Below the pieces are notes generated by a model. That model made no database searches. It saw nothing but the letters and a program-made list of their open reading frames with translations, and was not told the origin of the DNA. Below, in pieces: positions 47,260-57,703 of a DNA stretch of 64,000 nt. The stretch lies in NCBI RefSeq assembly GCF_900103875.1, contig NZ_LT629705.1, positions 1 through 64,000 on the forward strand. Reading direction: 5' to 3'. Each line of letters starts with the position of its first letter. The stretch's first letter is position 1. Position numbers and translations under genes: made by a program. The stretch comes from Pseudomonas arsenicoxydans. Its GTDB lineage: Bacteria; Pseudomonadota; Gammaproteobacteria; Pseudomonadales; Pseudomonadaceae.

Positions 47260-47568
47260 ATGCAAGTCAACATCAGTGGACACCAACTGGAAGTGACCGA
47301 ACCTCTTCGCACCTACATCGGCGAAAAACTCGAACGATTAGAGAGGCATTTCGACAAGATCACCAACGTGCAAGTCACGATGTGCGTCGAAAAGCTGAAG
47401 CAGAAAATCGAAGCCACGTTGCATATTCCCGGCAGCGAAGTGGTCGCGAACGCGGAACATACCGATATGTACGCGGCGATCGACTTACTGACCGACAAGC
47501 TCGATAAACAACTCAAAAAGCATAAGGAAAAGACCCAAAGCCTGCTCCAGGGCGCTACCGGTCGTTAA
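47260..47568 (+). CDS. hpf: ribosome hibernation promoting factor
   Basis: A 102-residue short HPF/YhbH that binds the 30S subunit and promotes inactive ribosome dimers in stationary phase. The beta-alpha-beta fold starts MQVNISGHQLEVTEPLRTYI and has HIPGSEVVANAEHTDMYAAID. The start has AAGGAGA 7 bases upstream. Its place between rpoN and ptsN is conserved. Confidence 0.95.
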   Translation: MQVNISGHQLEVTEPLRTYIGEKLERLERHFDKITNVQVTMCVEKLKQKIEATLHIPGSEVVANAEHTDMYAAIDLLTDKLDKQLKKHKEKTQSLLQGATGR

Positions 47569-47580
47569 CACTCCCAACCC

Positions 47581-48045
47581 ATGATCCGACTTGAAAACAT
47601 CCTGACCCCCGGCCGTTCTCTCGTGAACGTGCCGGGCGGCAGTAAAAAGAAAGCCCTCGAGCAAATTGCCAACCTGATCGCCCGGGAAGTGCCGGATCTG
47701 GAGATGCAAGATGTCTTCGAAGCTTTGATTGCCCGTGAAAAACTCGGTTCAACCGGTTTTGGCAACGGCATCGCCATCCCCCACTGTCGCCTCAAGGGCT
47801 GCACCTCGCCCATCAGTGCATTGATGCACCTCGACGCACCCATTGATTTCGACGCCATCGACGGCGCCCCGGTTGACCTGCTGTTCGTACTGCTGGTCCC
47901 GCAGGCCGCTACCGATGCGCACCTGGAGCTACTGCGCCAGATCGCCAGCATGCTCGATCGCAAGGAAGTGCGCGAAAAACTGCGCAGCGCCCCGAGTAAT
48001 GAAGCCTTGTATCAGGTCGTCCTGAGCGAGCAAAACGGTCATTAA
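47581..48045 (+). CDS. ptsN: nitrogen PTS IIA protein
   Basis: A 154-residue EIIA-Ntr. The phosphorylated His68 is in [10 protein letters not shown]. It receives phosphate from NPr, encoded two genes downstream, and regulates potassium, carbon and nitrogen responses rather than sugar uptake. It begins 12 bases after hpf. Confidence 0.95.
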   Translation: MIRLENILTPGRSLVNVPGGSKKKALEQIANLIAREVPDLEMQDVFEALIAREKLGSTGFGNGIAIPHCRLKGCTSPISALMHLDAPIDFDAIDGAPVDLLFVLLVPQAATDAHLELLRQIASMLDRKEVREKLRSAPSNEALYQVVLSEQNGH

Positions 48046-48047
48046 TC

Positions 48048-48905
48048 ATGCGCTTGATCATTGTCAGTGGCCGCTCCGGCTCAGGTAAAAGTACCGCACT
48101 CGATGTTCTCGAGGACAACGGCTACTACTGCATCGACAACCTGCCTGCCGGGTTGCTGCCGGAACTCGCCGAGCGCGCACTGATTCATACCGAACTCGCA
48201 CAACCGCTGGTTGCCGTATCCATCGATGCCCGCAACCTGCCCAGTCATCTGTCGCGATTTCCGGAACTGCTGGAAGAAGTCCGCAGCCGGCACATCAAAT
48301 GCGATGTGCTGTACCTGGACGCCGACGAAGAAACGTTGCTCAAACGGTTTTCGGAAACCCGCCGTCGCCACCCGCTCAGTACCGCCCACCGTTCGTTGGC
48401 CGAGGCGATTCAGGACGAAACCAGTTTGCTGGGGCCGATTGCCGACCTGGCCGACCTGAAAGTCAACACCACCAACCTGAACCTGTATCAGCTGCGCGAC
48501 ACCATCAAGCTGCGCCTGCTGAACCAGCCGGACAGCGGCACTGCATTTCTGGTCGAGTCGTTCGGATTCAAGCGAGGCATGCCGGTCGACGCAGACCTGG
48601 TGTTCGACGTGCGCTGCCTGCCCAACCCTTACTGGAAACCGGAGTTGCGCGAGCTGTCCGGGCTTGATCAACCGGTAGCCGAGTACCTGGCGGCGCAACC
48701 GGACGTCGAAGAGATGTTCCAGGACATTTCCTCCTACCTGCTAAAATGGCTGCCGCGCTTCGCCGCGAGCAACCGTGCTTATGTCACCATTGCCATTGGC
48801 TGCACCGGCGGGCATCACCGCTCCGTCTACCTGACCGAACGTCTGGGCCAGGTTCTGCAACAATCCCTGAAGAACGTCCAGGTCCGCCACCGCGACCTCA
48901 GCTAA
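48048..48905 (+). CDS. rapZ: RNase adapter RapZ
   Basis: A 285-residue P-loop protein (YvcJ/RapZ). GRSGSGKST lies at residues 8-16, and the C-terminal [16 protein letters not shown] is the family hallmark. In E. coli it guides RNase E to small RNAs that control amino-sugar synthesis; in pseudomonads its target is less clear. It starts 2 bases after ptsN. Confidence 0.94.
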   Translation: MRLIIVSGRSGSGKSTALDVLEDNGYYCIDNLPAGLLPELAERALIHTELAQPLVAVSIDARNLPSHLSRFPELLEEVRSRHIKCDVLYLDADEETLLKRFSETRRRHPLSTAHRSLAEAIQDETSLLGPIADLADLKVNTTNLNLYQLRDTIKLRLLNQPDSGTAFLVESFGFKRGMPVDADLVFDVRCLPNPYWKPELRELSGLDQPVAEYLAAQPDVEEMFQDISSYLLKWLPRFAASNRAYVTIAIGCTGGHHRSVYLTERLGQVLQQSLKNVQVRHRDLS

Positions 48906-48920
48906 AGGATTCACATCGCG

Positions 48921-49196
48921 ATGCCTGCTCTGGAAATCGAAATCATCAACAAGCTGGGCCTACATGCCCGCGCGTCGGCAAAATTCGTTGGCGTTGCTGG
49001 TCAGTTCAAGGATTGCACGATCAGAGTGGGACGCACGCCAGAATCCACCGTCGACGGCAAAAGCATCATGGCCATGATGATGCTCGCGGCCGGCAAGGGC
49101 ACGAAGATCCACCTCAGCACTGAAGGCGAGCAGGAACAGGAAGCGCTGGATGCCTTGGTGAAGTTGATCAACAACTACTTCGACGAAGGCGAGTAA
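48921..49196 (+). CDS. nitrogen PTS phosphocarrier NPr
   Basis: A 91-residue HPr-like protein (gene called npr or ptsO). The phosphorylated His15 is in KLGLHARAS and the helix-2 region reads VDGKSIMAMMMLAAGKG. It passes phosphate from PtsP to PtsN. It lies 15 bases after rapZ and is closed by a strong terminator. Confidence 0.94.
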   Translation: MPALEIEIINKLGLHARASAKFVGVAGQFKDCTIRVGRTPESTVDGKSIMAMMMLAAGKGTKIHLSTEGEQEQEALDALVKLINNYFDEGE

Positions 49197-49255
49197 CACC
49201 GCCCCCTTTGTGCAGCATTGCTCCGACAAGGCGCTGTGCAAGACGCAATAAAAAA

Positions 49256-49290
49256 GGCGCGTCACCCAATCGGGTGACGCGCCTTTTTTT
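49256..49290. terminator. strong bidirectional terminator
   Basis: GGCGCGTCACCC (49256-49267) pairs perfectly with 49272-49283 around AATC, with A and T runs on both sides. It ends the rpoN-npr cluster and the convergent pmbA gene. Confidence 0.93.
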
Positions 49291-49305
49291 GCGCAGCGAT
49301 AAGCG

Positions 49306-50652
49306 TTAGCTACCGGCCACGGTCATCCGCTCGATCAACACCGAGCCAGTACGAATGTTGCTGCGCAGCTCCAGGTCATTACCCACCGCAACGATCTGCT
49401 TGAACATGTCGCGCATGTTGCCGGCAATGGTCACTTCCTGGACCGCGAACTGGATTTCGCCGTTCTCGACCCAATAACCGGCCGCGCCACGGGAATAATC
49501 GCCGGTGACCATGTTCAGGCCCTGGCCCATCAACTCGGTGACCAGCAAGCCGCGCCCCATGCGGCGTAGCAATGCCGCCTGATCTTCGTCGCCATGGGTG
49601 ACGAAGAGGTTGTGCACGCCGCCTGCGTTAGCGGTGCTTGGCATGCCGAGCTTACGGCCGGAATAGGTGCCGAGGATGTACGACACCAATTCGCCCTTTT
49701 CGACGAACGGCTTGGCATAGGTCGCCAGGCCATCACCGTCGAACGCCGAACTGCCCATGGCGCGCATCAAATGCGGACGTTCATCGATGGTTAGCCATTC
49801 CGGGAACAGCTTTTGCCCCAGGGTGCCTTCAAGGAACGACGATTTGCGATACAGGCTGCCGCCGGAAATCGCCGACAGGAAACTGCCGAACAAACCACCG
49901 GCCAGCTCCGCCGAAAACAGCACCGGTACTTCGCAAGTCGGCACCGGACGCGCGCCCAGGCGGCTCGCGGCGCGTTGTGCGGCGCGCTGGCCAATGCTCA
50001 CAGGATCGGCCAGCAAATTGCCCTGACGGTTCACGTCATACCAGTAATCGCGCTGCATCTGCCCGTCGGCCTCGGCGATCATGACGCAGCTCAGGCTGTG
50101 ACGAGTCGACGCATAGCCGCCGATAAACCCGTGGCTGTTGCCGTAAACCCGGCAGCCTTGATGGGTGCTGAGGGTCGTACCATCAGCATTCTTGATCCGG
50201 CTGTCGGCCGCAAACGCCGCCGCTTCACAGGTCAGCGCCTGCTCGATGGCCTGCTCCGGGGTAATGTCCCATTGGTGGAACAGGTCGAAATCCGGCAGAT
50301 CCCGGGCCATCAACGCGGCATCGGCCAGGCCTGACGCTTCATCTTCCGAGGTGTGCTTGGCGATGGCCAGCGCCGCAGCGACGGTTTCGCGAATGGCTTC
50401 CGGGCCACTGGCCGATGTACTGGCCGAGCCTTTGCGCTGACCAACGTACAAGGTGATGCCAAAGCCCTGATCGCGGTTGAATTCGACGGTTTCGACTTCG
50501 CGCTGACGCACCGAAGTGGACAGGCCCTGCTCCAGCGACACCGCCACTTCACAGGCACTGGCGCCCTGGCGCTTGGCTTCAGCGATGATCTGCTCGACTT
50601 GTTCTTGCAGTGCCGGCAACGCTTGTGGGCCGACGCTTTCAACTGCACTCAT
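49306..50652 (-). CDS. pmbA: metalloprotease PmbA (TldE)
   Basis: A 448-residue partner of TldD. It lacks the HExxxH metal motif but shares the fold, with LNMVTGDYSRGAAGYWVENGEI near the C-terminus. The TldD/PmbA heterodimer trims peptides such as microcin B17 and degrades CcdA. ATG 50652 matches the family. The small yjgA gene lies divergently upstream, and tldD is on its other side. Confidence 0.93.
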   Translation of the reverse strand: MSAVESVGPQALPALQEQVEQIIAEAKRQGASACEVAVSLEQGLSTSVRQREVETVEFNRDQGFGITLYVGQRKGSASTSASGPEAIRETVAAALAIAKHTSEDEASGLADAALMARDLPDFDLFHQWDITPEQAIEQALTCEAAAFAADSRIKNADGTTLSTHQGCRVYGNSHGFIGGYASTRHSLSCVMIAEADGQMQRDYWYDVNRQGNLLADPVSIGQRAAQRAASRLGARPVPTCEVPVLFSAELAGGLFGSFLSAISGGSLYRKSSFLEGTLGQKLFPEWLTIDERPHLMRAMGSSAFDGDGLATYAKPFVEKGELVSYILGTYSGRKLGMPSTANAGGVHNLFVTHGDEDQAALLRRMGRGLLVTELMGQGLNMVTGDYSRGAAGYWVENGEIQFAVQEVTIAGNMRDMFKQIVAVGNDLELRSNIRTGSVLIERMTVAGS

Positions 50653-50760
50653 GCTGTTCTCCACTCAAATTCTGCTTTCGGCTAGGGCCTTCGAGCGACC
50701 GGGCCGGACAAGCGGCCCCCGACTGGTTATCATGGCGGCGTTTCTTTGCGGACGGCCACC

Positions 50761-51285
50761 ATGGTTGATTCTTACGACGACTCCCTCGATACGGGAGAAA
50801 AAAGCAAATCCCAGGTCAAACGCGAGCTTCATGCTCTGGTTGACCTCGGCGAGCGCCTTACAACGCTCAAGCCTGACTTGCTGGCAAAACTGCCGCTGAC
50901 CGACGCTATGCGCCGGGCACTGGCCGATGCGCCCAAGCACACCGCGAATATCGCGCGTAAACGGCACCTTATGTTCATTGGCAAACTGATGCGCGATCAG
51001 GACACTGACGCCATTCTGTCCTTGCTCGATCAACTCGATGCCTCCACCCGGCAGTACAACGAACGTTTCCACGGTCTGGAACGCTGGCGCGATCGTTTGA
51101 TCGCGGGCGACGATGCAGTCCTGGAGAAGTTCGTACTCGACTACCCGGAGGCTGATCGTCAGCAGTTGCGCTCCCTGATCCGTCAGGCCCAGCACGAACT
51201 GGCGACCAACAAGCCTCCGGCATCGAGCCGTAAAATCTTCAAATACATCCGTGAGCTGGACGAGACTCAACGCGGCCTGCGTTGA
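50761..51285 (+). CDS. yjgA: ribosome biogenesis factor YjgA/DarP (DUF615)
   Basis: A 174-residue DUF615 protein. [19 protein letters not shown] near the start and FKYIREL at the end are typical. E. coli YjgA/DarP associates with late 50S precursors. ATG 50761 chosen; the frame opens 5 codons earlier. It is flanked by pmbA and tldD on the opposite strand, a conserved grouping. Confidence 0.92.
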   Translation: MVDSYDDSLDTGEKSKSQVKRELHALVDLGERLTTLKPDLLAKLPLTDAMRRALADAPKHTANIARKRHLMFIGKLMRDQDTDAILSLLDQLDASTRQYNERFHGLERWRDRLIAGDDAVLEKFVLDYPEADRQQLRSLIRQAQHELATNKPPASSRKIFKYIRELDETQRGLR

Positions 51286-51294
51286 TGCTCGAAT

Positions 51295-51321
51295 CGGGTG
51301 AGTCGCCAAGCGGCTCACCCG
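51295..51321. terminator. hairpin between yjgA and tldD
   Basis: CGGGTGAG (51295-51302) pairs with CTCACCCG (51314-51321). There is no T run, so termination is probable but not certain. Confidence 0.45.
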
Positions 51322-51335
51322 AAGCTCCATCCTGT

Positions 51336-52778
51336 TTACGATCCTGTGCCACCCACAGTGATCGCATCGATTTTCAGCGTTGGCTGGCCGACACCCACCG
51401 GCACCGACTGCCCATCCTTGCCGCATGTCCCCACACCGCTGTCCAGCGCCAGATCATTGCCGACCATCGACACCTTGCTCATGGCTTCCGGGCCGTTGCC
51501 GATCAACGTCGCGCCTTTGACCGGGGCGGTAATCTTGCCGTCTTCGATCAAGTACGCCTCGCTGGTGGAGAACACGAACTTGCCGCTGGTGATGTCTACC
51601 TGGCCACCACCGAGGTTAGCGCAATAGATGCCGCGCTTTACCGAGGCAATGATTTCCGCCGGGTCGCTTTCGCCCGCCAGCATGTAGGTGTTGGTCATGC
51701 GCGGCATCGGCAAGTGCGCGTAGGATTCACGGCGGCCGTTACCGGTGCGGGCAACGCCCATCAGACGTGCATTGAGCTTGTCCTGCATGTAGCCCTTGAG
51801 TACGCCGTTCTCGATCAGCGTGGTGCACTCGGTCGGGGTGCCCTCGTCGTCGACGCTCAGGGAGCCGCGACGGCCTGCCAACGTACCGTCATCGACGATG
51901 GTGCAGAGCTTGGACGCGACCATCTCGCCCATGCGCCCGCTGTAGGCGGAACTGCCCTTGCGGTTGAAGTCGCCTTCCAGGCCGTGACCGACCGCTTCGT
52001 GCAGCAGCACGCCGGACCAGCCCGACCCCAACACCACCGGCAACGTACCGGCCGGCGCCGGAATCGCTTCAAGGTTGACCAGCGCCTGACGCAACGCTTC
52101 ACGGGCGTACCCCATGGCACGGTCATCGCTGAGGAAATAACGGTAATCGGTCCGACCGCCACCGCCATGACCACCGCGCTCGCGGCGACCGTTCTGCTCG
52201 ACGATCACGCTGACGTTAAAGCGCACCAACGGCCGTACATCCGCCGCCAGACCGCCATCCGTCGAGGCCACGAGGATTCGCTCCCAGACGCCGGCCATGC
52301 TCACGGTCACTTGCTGAATACGCGGGTCGAGGGCGCGCGTCGCGACGTCGATGCGTTTAAGCAACTCGACTTTCTCGGCGCGCGTCATCACTTCCAAAGG
52401 ATTGTCCGGCCCATATAACTGGGCGACATCAGCCGTGGTGAACGCCTGCACCGTGCCATTTTGCCCGGCGCGCGAGATCGAGCGCGCAGCACGTGCCGCC
52501 GCGCCCAAGGCTTCCAGCGTGATCGCATTGCTGTAGGCAAATCCGGTTTTTTCACCCGATTGCGCACGAACGCCGACGCCCTGATCGAGGTTGAAGCTGC
52601 CTTCCTTGACGATCCCGTCTTCCAGCGCCCAGGACTCGGAGATCTGTCCCTGGAAATACAGGTCGGCGGCATCGATGCCCGGGCCGGCCAGATCGCCGAG
52701 TACACCTTGCAGGCTTTCGATGGTTACGCCGCCGGGCGCCAGGAGGTGTTCACTGACTGAGGACAACAACTCGCTCAT
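51336..52778 (-). CDS. tldD: metalloprotease TldD
   Basis: A 480-residue zinc protease. The metal motif [11 protein letters not shown] (HExxxH) is visible mid-protein and [22 protein letters not shown] downstream. It acts with PmbA on unfolded peptides. Downstream of the nitrilase-family gene by 18 bases on the same strand. Confidence 0.95.
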   Translation of the reverse strand: MSELLSSVSEHLLAPGGVTIESLQGVLGDLAGPGIDAADLYFQGQISESWALEDGIVKEGSFNLDQGVGVRAQSGEKTGFAYSNAITLEALGAAARAARSISRAGQNGTVQAFTTADVAQLYGPDNPLEVMTRAEKVELLKRIDVATRALDPRIQQVTVSMAGVWERILVASTDGGLAADVRPLVRFNVSVIVEQNGRRERGGHGGGGRTDYRYFLSDDRAMGYAREALRQALVNLEAIPAPAGTLPVVLGSGWSGVLLHEAVGHGLEGDFNRKGSSAYSGRMGEMVASKLCTIVDDGTLAGRRGSLSVDDEGTPTECTTLIENGVLKGYMQDKLNARLMGVARTGNGRRESYAHLPMPRMTNTYMLAGESDPAEIIASVKRGIYCANLGGGQVDITSGKFVFSTSEAYLIEDGKITAPVKGATLIGNGPEAMSKVSMVGNDLALDSGVGTCGKDGQSVPVGVGQPTLKIDAITVGGTGS

Positions 52779-52796
52779 ATGCTTTACGCCTTAAAT

Positions 52797-53645
52797 TCAT
52801 CGTTCTGAGGCAGGTCGCTGGGCGCCCTGCGAGAAAAAGCGCCGGTGACTGGACACCGGCATCCGCGCCCTGATGGACGCCTGTTCGCTGCTATCGCGTT
52901 CGGCCAGCAGCACGGCCTCGCCTTGATCCTGTTGCGCCAGCACGCGGCCCCAGGGGTCGATGATCGCGGCATGGCCAAAGGTTTCTCGCGGCCCCGGATG
53001 CGTCCCACCCTGAGCGGCCGCGAGTATGTAACATTGAGTCTCGATGGCCCGTGCGCGGATCAGCACATCCCAATGCGCAGCGCCGGTTACCGCCGTAAAA
53101 GCCGATGGCGCGGTAATCAACTGCGCGCCGCCAGCCCGTAATTCGCTATACAGTTCCGGGAAACGCAGGTCATAACACACCGTCAGGCCAACCCGGCCGA
53201 CGGGCGTATCGGCTAACACCACGCCGCTGCCATAAGCATAGTCATCGGACTCGCGATAACGCCCCCGATTGTCCGCAACGTCCACGTCGAACAGGTGCAG
53301 CTTGTCGTAACGCGCCACGGTCTCACCCTGGTCGTTCACCAACAGCGAGCAGGCATGCACCTTGGCCGTCGGTTGATCCAGCGGCGGCAACGGCAATGTG
53401 CCGGCCACTATCCATAACTTGAGGTCGCGGGCGGTCTGTTTCAACCAGGGCAGGATCGGGCCTTCACCCAAGGCCTCGGCGCGACCGATGTCGGCAATGT
53501 CGCGACGGCCCATGGCGGCGAAGTTTTCTGGCAGCACCACAAGCTGTGCACCACCGGCTGCTGCCTGCTCGAGCAGATGGCGGGCCCGGGCGAGATTGGC
53601 CAGCACATCGCTCTGGCTGACCATTTGAATCACCGCAAAAGACAT
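52797..53645 (-). CDS. carbon-nitrogen hydrolase (nitrilase superfamily)
   Basis: A 282-residue nitrilase-superfamily amidase. The Glu-Lys-Cys triad is seen as Glu40 (VVLPENFAAMG), Lys in RYDKLHLFD and Cys in GLTVCYDLRFPE. The pattern resembles Nit1/YbeM-type enzymes, some of which hydrolyse deaminated glutathione; substrate remains inferred. It precedes tldD and follows yhdP, with a REP-like repeat upstream. Confidence 0.9.
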   Translation of the reverse strand: MSFAVIQMVSQSDVLANLARARHLLEQAAAGGAQLVVLPENFAAMGRRDIADIGRAEALGEGPILPWLKQTARDLKLWIVAGTLPLPPLDQPTAKVHACSLLVNDQGETVARYDKLHLFDVDVADNRGRYRESDDYAYGSGVVLADTPVGRVGLTVCYDLRFPELYSELRAGGAQLITAPSAFTAVTGAAHWDVLIRARAIETQCYILAAAQGGTHPGPRETFGHAAIIDPWGRVLAQQDQGEAVLLAERDSSEQASIRARMPVSSHRRFFSQGAQRPASER

Positions 53646-53678
53646 GGCCTTTTCCTAATCTGGAATCAACACATACCT

Positions 53679-53777
53679 GTAGGAGCTGTCGAGTGAAACG
53701 AGGCTGCGATCTTTTGATCTCGATCCTAAAAAACAAAATCAAAAGATCGCAGCCTCGTTTCACTCGACAGCTCCTAC
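53679..53777. repeat. REPIN-like 40-bp inverted repeat, copy B
   Basis: Perfect 40-base arms (53679-53718 and 53738-53777) flank a 19-base loop. The unit is the same as at 11396-11486 but with the TAGGAG ends outward instead of inward. Confidence 0.9.
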
Positions 53778-53824
53778 GAGGAACTTACGGCCATGCTACT
53801 CCATCGGCCTGAAGCGTGGCGCTG

Positions 53825-56800
53825 TCAAAAAGGTTTGTCGTAGGTGATTTTCGGCTCTTTCCACGGACCTTTGACCGTGTATTTGACGCTGGCGAAACGT
53901 GCCACACGGTCTCCGATCAACTTGTCGATCAGGAACAGCGCGCCGCCAATTGCCGGTGCGCCGACGATCAACGCGGCAATCGGCAGGTTGTTGGTCACCG
54001 GCAACGTCACCAGCAACTTGGCATCGATCTGGTCACCGACAAGGTTCAGCGTGCCGTTGAGCTCAACATTGCTTGAAGGACCGGTCATCTGGATGGGCTC
54101 CTTGGTCACGTAAACGCCGTTGGTCGCGACCAGCAGGCCTTTGACCCGGTCATAACTCAGGCCTTTGCCAAACAAGTCGGAGAAGTCCAGGCGCAGACGG
54201 CGACCGATGGAGTTGAAGTTGAGCAGGCCGAAAACCCGCAGGGCCTGGGCACCGCCCTCGACCTCAACGAACTGGCCTTTGCTCAGCGATGCATCCAGGG
54301 TGCCGGAGAAACGCTTGCTCGCCAGCCAGGCCGGGGAGCCCGTCCAGCGACCGTCGACGTCCATACGAAACTCTTCGCTGGTGACGCTCGGCGCAAAACC
54401 CCAGCCTTTGAGTACATCGGCAAGGTTCTTGCCGCTGATTCGTCCCTTGAACCAACTGCTGGAGCTCCCCGGAATGCCTTCCCAGCCGCCATTGCCTTGC
54501 AACAGAATGCCCTTGAGCCCCAGGTCCAGGGTATTGAGCGCGATGCCTCTGGCGGTCGGACGGATTTTCAGATACCAGGCACCGACCAGGTCTTGCCCCT
54601 GAAACAGTTGATTGATGGTTATATCCAGCGCCGGGATCTTCGTCGGGTCTACGGAGGCCAGGGGATCCGGAGAATTTTCGTCGGCCAGCACTTTAGGATC
54701 CGGCGCCGGCAAGCGCACCGTTTGCAGATTGATCGCAATCGGCACGCCTTTCGCATCCGGGATGCTCGCGCCGCCCTTGACCTGCTGGCTGTCGAGCTGC
54801 AGGGCCCACGCGGCAGGTTTACGGTTCAACTGCACCGACGCCTGATCGAGCGTGGTGCCGATGCCACTCAGCTTGCCAACCTTGAAGTCCGCGCTGCTGA
54901 GCAGCTGCTTGGCACTGCCGCCCGGATCCTGGCCGGCGTACTTGTCCACCAGATCTTTCCAGGGACCGACATCCAGTTCCGACAGCACGCCGCGCACCCG
55001 AAGGCCTTTGGCGCCAGGCAGGACAGCAGCGCCGCCGCCGAGGAACAACTCACCGCGACCATCGGCAAAATTGCCGGGCGGAGCGGCGAACGTGAAGTTT
55101 GCCAACTCGCCATAGTTGACCCAATAGCGCCGCTCCGGTCCCTGCAGGGTCATGCGGAACGTGGTGTCGCGTCCGGCATTGGCAGTCATGCCAAACGGTG
55201 CAGGCAAATCGATCGCCACGCCTTTGAGGCTGGAATTGACCATCAACTGGCTGTCAGGCCCGTCGAGGTTCAGTTGCAACTGATACGGGATCAAACCGGA
55301 CACCGGCAACGGTTGGGTCACGCTCAACCAATCCGTGAGTTTCTTGACCTCTACCTGACCGGAAGCGCTGACACGGGTCTTGATATTACCCGGGCTGCCA
55401 TCTGCGAAAATCTGCGCAGTAACCGGCCTGTCGAAGGCCCGTGCGGTGATGTTCTGTCCACTCAACCCCTTGGTGCTGTCAAAACGGAAATCACCTTTGA
55501 GTTGAGTCAATTCAAGCGAAGGGTTGGCCAGCTTCAGGCGCGCCTTGGCTGTCTTGAAGTCGACGAGAATTTTCGGCTGTTCGCCCTTTACCAAGGGAAT
55601 ATCCAGTTTCAACTTGCCTTGCAGATCGCCCTCGCCTTCCCATCCGGCAAAGGTGTCAGCCGTGCCGATCGGTGCTTCCTGAAGAATCTTCAAGCCATCG
55701 CCCAATCCGCCGGCGAACCCGCCGTCGAGGAACAGGTGAACGCTTTCCCCGGCCGGCGCATGGGGAATATTGACGTAGATGTCGCTGACCTGCGTGTCGA
55801 GCAACTGGCCCTTGCTGGCCAGGATTCGCACACCACTGTCTTCGACAAACACATCACCGCTGACCTTGCTGACATGTGGCCAACCTGGTTGAAACGCCAG
55901 CTCGGCGTCATGCACCTTGAAATACAGGCTGATGCTGCGGGCAGAGTCTTCGGCGCCATGGTTCAGCGAACCCTGATACTGGAAGAAGCCCTGGTCTACC
56001 GCACCTTTGAGAATCGCCGTGCGCAGCCATTCGTCCAATGCCGGGCTGAGCATGGTCGGCAGGTATTTGGCGGTGTAGCGACCGTCGCCGTCCACCAGGC
56101 CGACCCGCAGGTCCATGTAGTCTTCCTGGGTGTGGTCGAAATGCAGGCGGATCAGGAAGTCACCAGCAATCTTGCCCTCTTCGCCCAGCACCTTCAGATA
56201 CGGCGCAATCAGGGTGAAGCCTTCTTTATCGAGCTTCCAGGTCAGCCGGGCATTGGCCTGGATGTATTGCCATGGCTTGGCAAAAATCGGGTCCAGGTGC
56301 AGAACAAAGTCCTTGCTGTCCATCCGCAGTTCGCCCTGACCGAGGTCGCCGCTGATGCTGCCGCTGACATTTCGCGCCGCCGGAGCTCCGTGATAGGCGT
56401 CGAAGCCGACTTGGTCGAGGTTGGCGGCAAAGCTGAACTTGCTGTCGTCGGTGGCATTGGGCCGCAGGTCGATCAACACATTACGTAGCCCACCGGTGAC
56501 CTTCAGTCGCTCGATCGCGGTGGCAACACCTTCCGGCAGCGGCCCCAAGGCATTCATCAACGGCGTGAGCGGGGTGAGATCGAGGCGGTCGGCTTGCAAG
56601 TGCCAGACTTCGTCAGCCTTGTCGGTGGCGATGCTCTGACGCAGTTGCAGGTGCGATTCCCAGCGGCTCTCGCCAATGTTCATGGCCAGGGAATCCAAAG
56701 TCACCAGCATGCCTTCGGAGCTGCGCTGGAAATAGCCGTTGAGCGCCAGGTTGTTGATCTGGATCGGCTTGCGTTCGGCGTAAGCGCCCTTGAGCTGTGG

Positions 56801-57628
56801 CGCATTCAAGCGAATGGCAGCGCTTTGCAGCTCGCCCTTGCCCCAGGTGACCCAGAGTTCGCCACCGGCCTTGATCTCGGAGAAATTCCATTGCCGGGTC
56901 AGGCGTCCGGGCAGCCATTTCGACCAGTCGCTTTGCGGCAGGCTCAGGTACGCCTCTGCTTCGCCATCCTTCCATTCGCTTGCGCGAATACGGGTACGCA
57001 CACTCATGGCCAACGGTTGGCCATCGGGCAGGGTCAAACGGGCATCGAGTCGCTGGCGGGAGGCGCCGGTTTTCAGGTTGAGGCCCACGTAGGTCAACGT
57101 CAGCGGCGACTGATCCAGTGGCTGCAAGGTCACCTGGCTGTCGATCACTGACAACTGCGCGACCATTTGCATGCGATTGAGCAACTGCTCCGGGTCGAGC
57201 GGCTGGTCCTGCTGCACCGGCAGTCCTTCAAGCGCCCATTGCCCGTCCTGGCCTTCCTTGAGGCTGATCTTCAGGCCATTGAGTTCCAGATGAGCGATTC
57301 GCACTTCGCGCGCGAGCAAGCTTTCCCAAACGTCCGGCACTGCACGCACCTGGTCCAGACGCAGGGCATTGGAGCCCTCGCCGACGGTGACGTCGTGCGC
57401 CAGGAGGATCGGCGCGAACCCGCTCCAGTTGCCTTCCAGCTTACCGATCTGCAACGGCATGCCCAGGGCGGCGCTGGCTTTGGTTTCGACGTCGGCACGA
57501 TATTCGGCCACCAGGGGCGTCAACTCCCGGCCGAGGCTGACGTATAACGCCATCAACACCAATGCCAACGCGCACAGGCCAAGACCCCAGCGGGTCAGTG
57601 CGGCCAAAATGCGTGTCAGACGTTCCAT
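53825..57628 (-). CDS. yhdP: YhdP-family envelope protein
   Basis: A 1267-residue AsmA-like protein of the YhdP group (DUF3971 plus AsmA-type C-terminus). An N-terminal membrane segment (about 13-34) is followed by a long, mostly beta-strand periplasmic body, thought to form a lipid-conducting groove for phospholipid transfer to the outer membrane. Visible C-terminal conserved parts are GLLNFNSIGRRLRLDFSDLFGKGLSYD and DQIDAKLLVTLPVT. ATG 57628 has GGGAG upstream. rng precedes it by 75 bases. Confidence 0.92.
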   Translation of the reverse strand: MERLTRILAALTRWGLGLCALALVLMALYVSLGRELTPLVAEYRADVETKASAALGMPLQIGKLEGNWSGFAPILLAHDVTVGEGSNALRLDQVRAVPDVWESLLAREVRIAHLELNGLKISLKEGQDGQWALEGLPVQQDQPLDPEQLLNRMQMVAQLSVIDSQVTLQPLDQSPLTLTYVGLNLKTGASRQRLDARLTLPDGQPLAMSVRTRIRASEWKDGEAEAYLSLPQSDWSKWLPGRLTRQWNFSEIKAGGELWVTWGKGELQSAAIRLNAPQLKGAYAERKPIQINNLALNGYFQRSSEGMLVTLDSLAMNIGESRWESHLQLRQSIATDKADEVWHLQADRLDLTPLTPLMNALGPLPEGVATAIERLKVTGGLRNVLIDLRPNATDDSKFSFAANLDQVGFDAYHGAPAARNVSGSISGDLGQGELRMDSKDFVLHLDPIFAKPWQYIQANARLTWKLDKEGFTLIAPYLKVLGEEGKIAGDFLIRLHFDHTQEDYMDLRVGLVDGDGRYTAKYLPTMLSPALDEWLRTAILKGAVDQGFFQYQGSLNHGAEDSARSISLYFKVHDAELAFQPGWPHVSKVSGDVFVEDSGVRILASKGQLLDTQVSDIYVNIPHAPAGESVHLFLDGGFAGGLGDGLKILQEAPIGTADTFAGWEGEGDLQGKLKLDIPLVKGEQPKILVDFKTAKARLKLANPSLELTQLKGDFRFDSTKGLSGQNITARAFDRPVTAQIFADGSPGNIKTRVSASGQVEVKKLTDWLSVTQPLPVSGLIPYQLQLNLDGPDSQLMVNSSLKGVAIDLPAPFGMTANAGRDTTFRMTLQGPERRYWVNYGELANFTFAAPPGNFADGRGELFLGGGAAVLPGAKGLRVRGVLSELDVGPWKDLVDKYAGQDPGGSAKQLLSSADFKVGKLSGIGTTLDQASVQLNRKPAAWALQLDSQQVKGGASIPDAKGVPIAINLQTVRLPAPDPKVLADENSPDPLASVDPTKIPALDITINQLFQGQDLVGAWYLKIRPTARGIALNTLDLGLKGILLQGNGGWEGIPGSSSSWFKGRISGKNLADVLKGWGFAPSVTSEEFRMDVDGRWTGSPAWLASKRFSGTLDASLSKGQFVEVEGGAQALRVFGLLNFNSIGRRLRLDFSDLFGKGLSYDRVKGLLVATNGVYVTKEPIQMTGPSSNVELNGTLNLVGDQIDAKLLVTLPVTNNLPIAALIVGAPAIGGALFLIDKLIGDRVARFASVKYTVKGPWKEPKITYDKPF

Positions 57629-57703
57629 GTCAGTTGGCTCCCATGGCAAAAATACTGCAAAAAGCTGAGGCCAGCCGTTTTAGTGAGGTTGAAACACAAC
57701 GAT

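Noticed and set aside
54497..56488. 663-codon open frame on the plus strand
   Set aside because: It lies opposite yhdP, shows no family pattern, and yhdP explains the codon structure.
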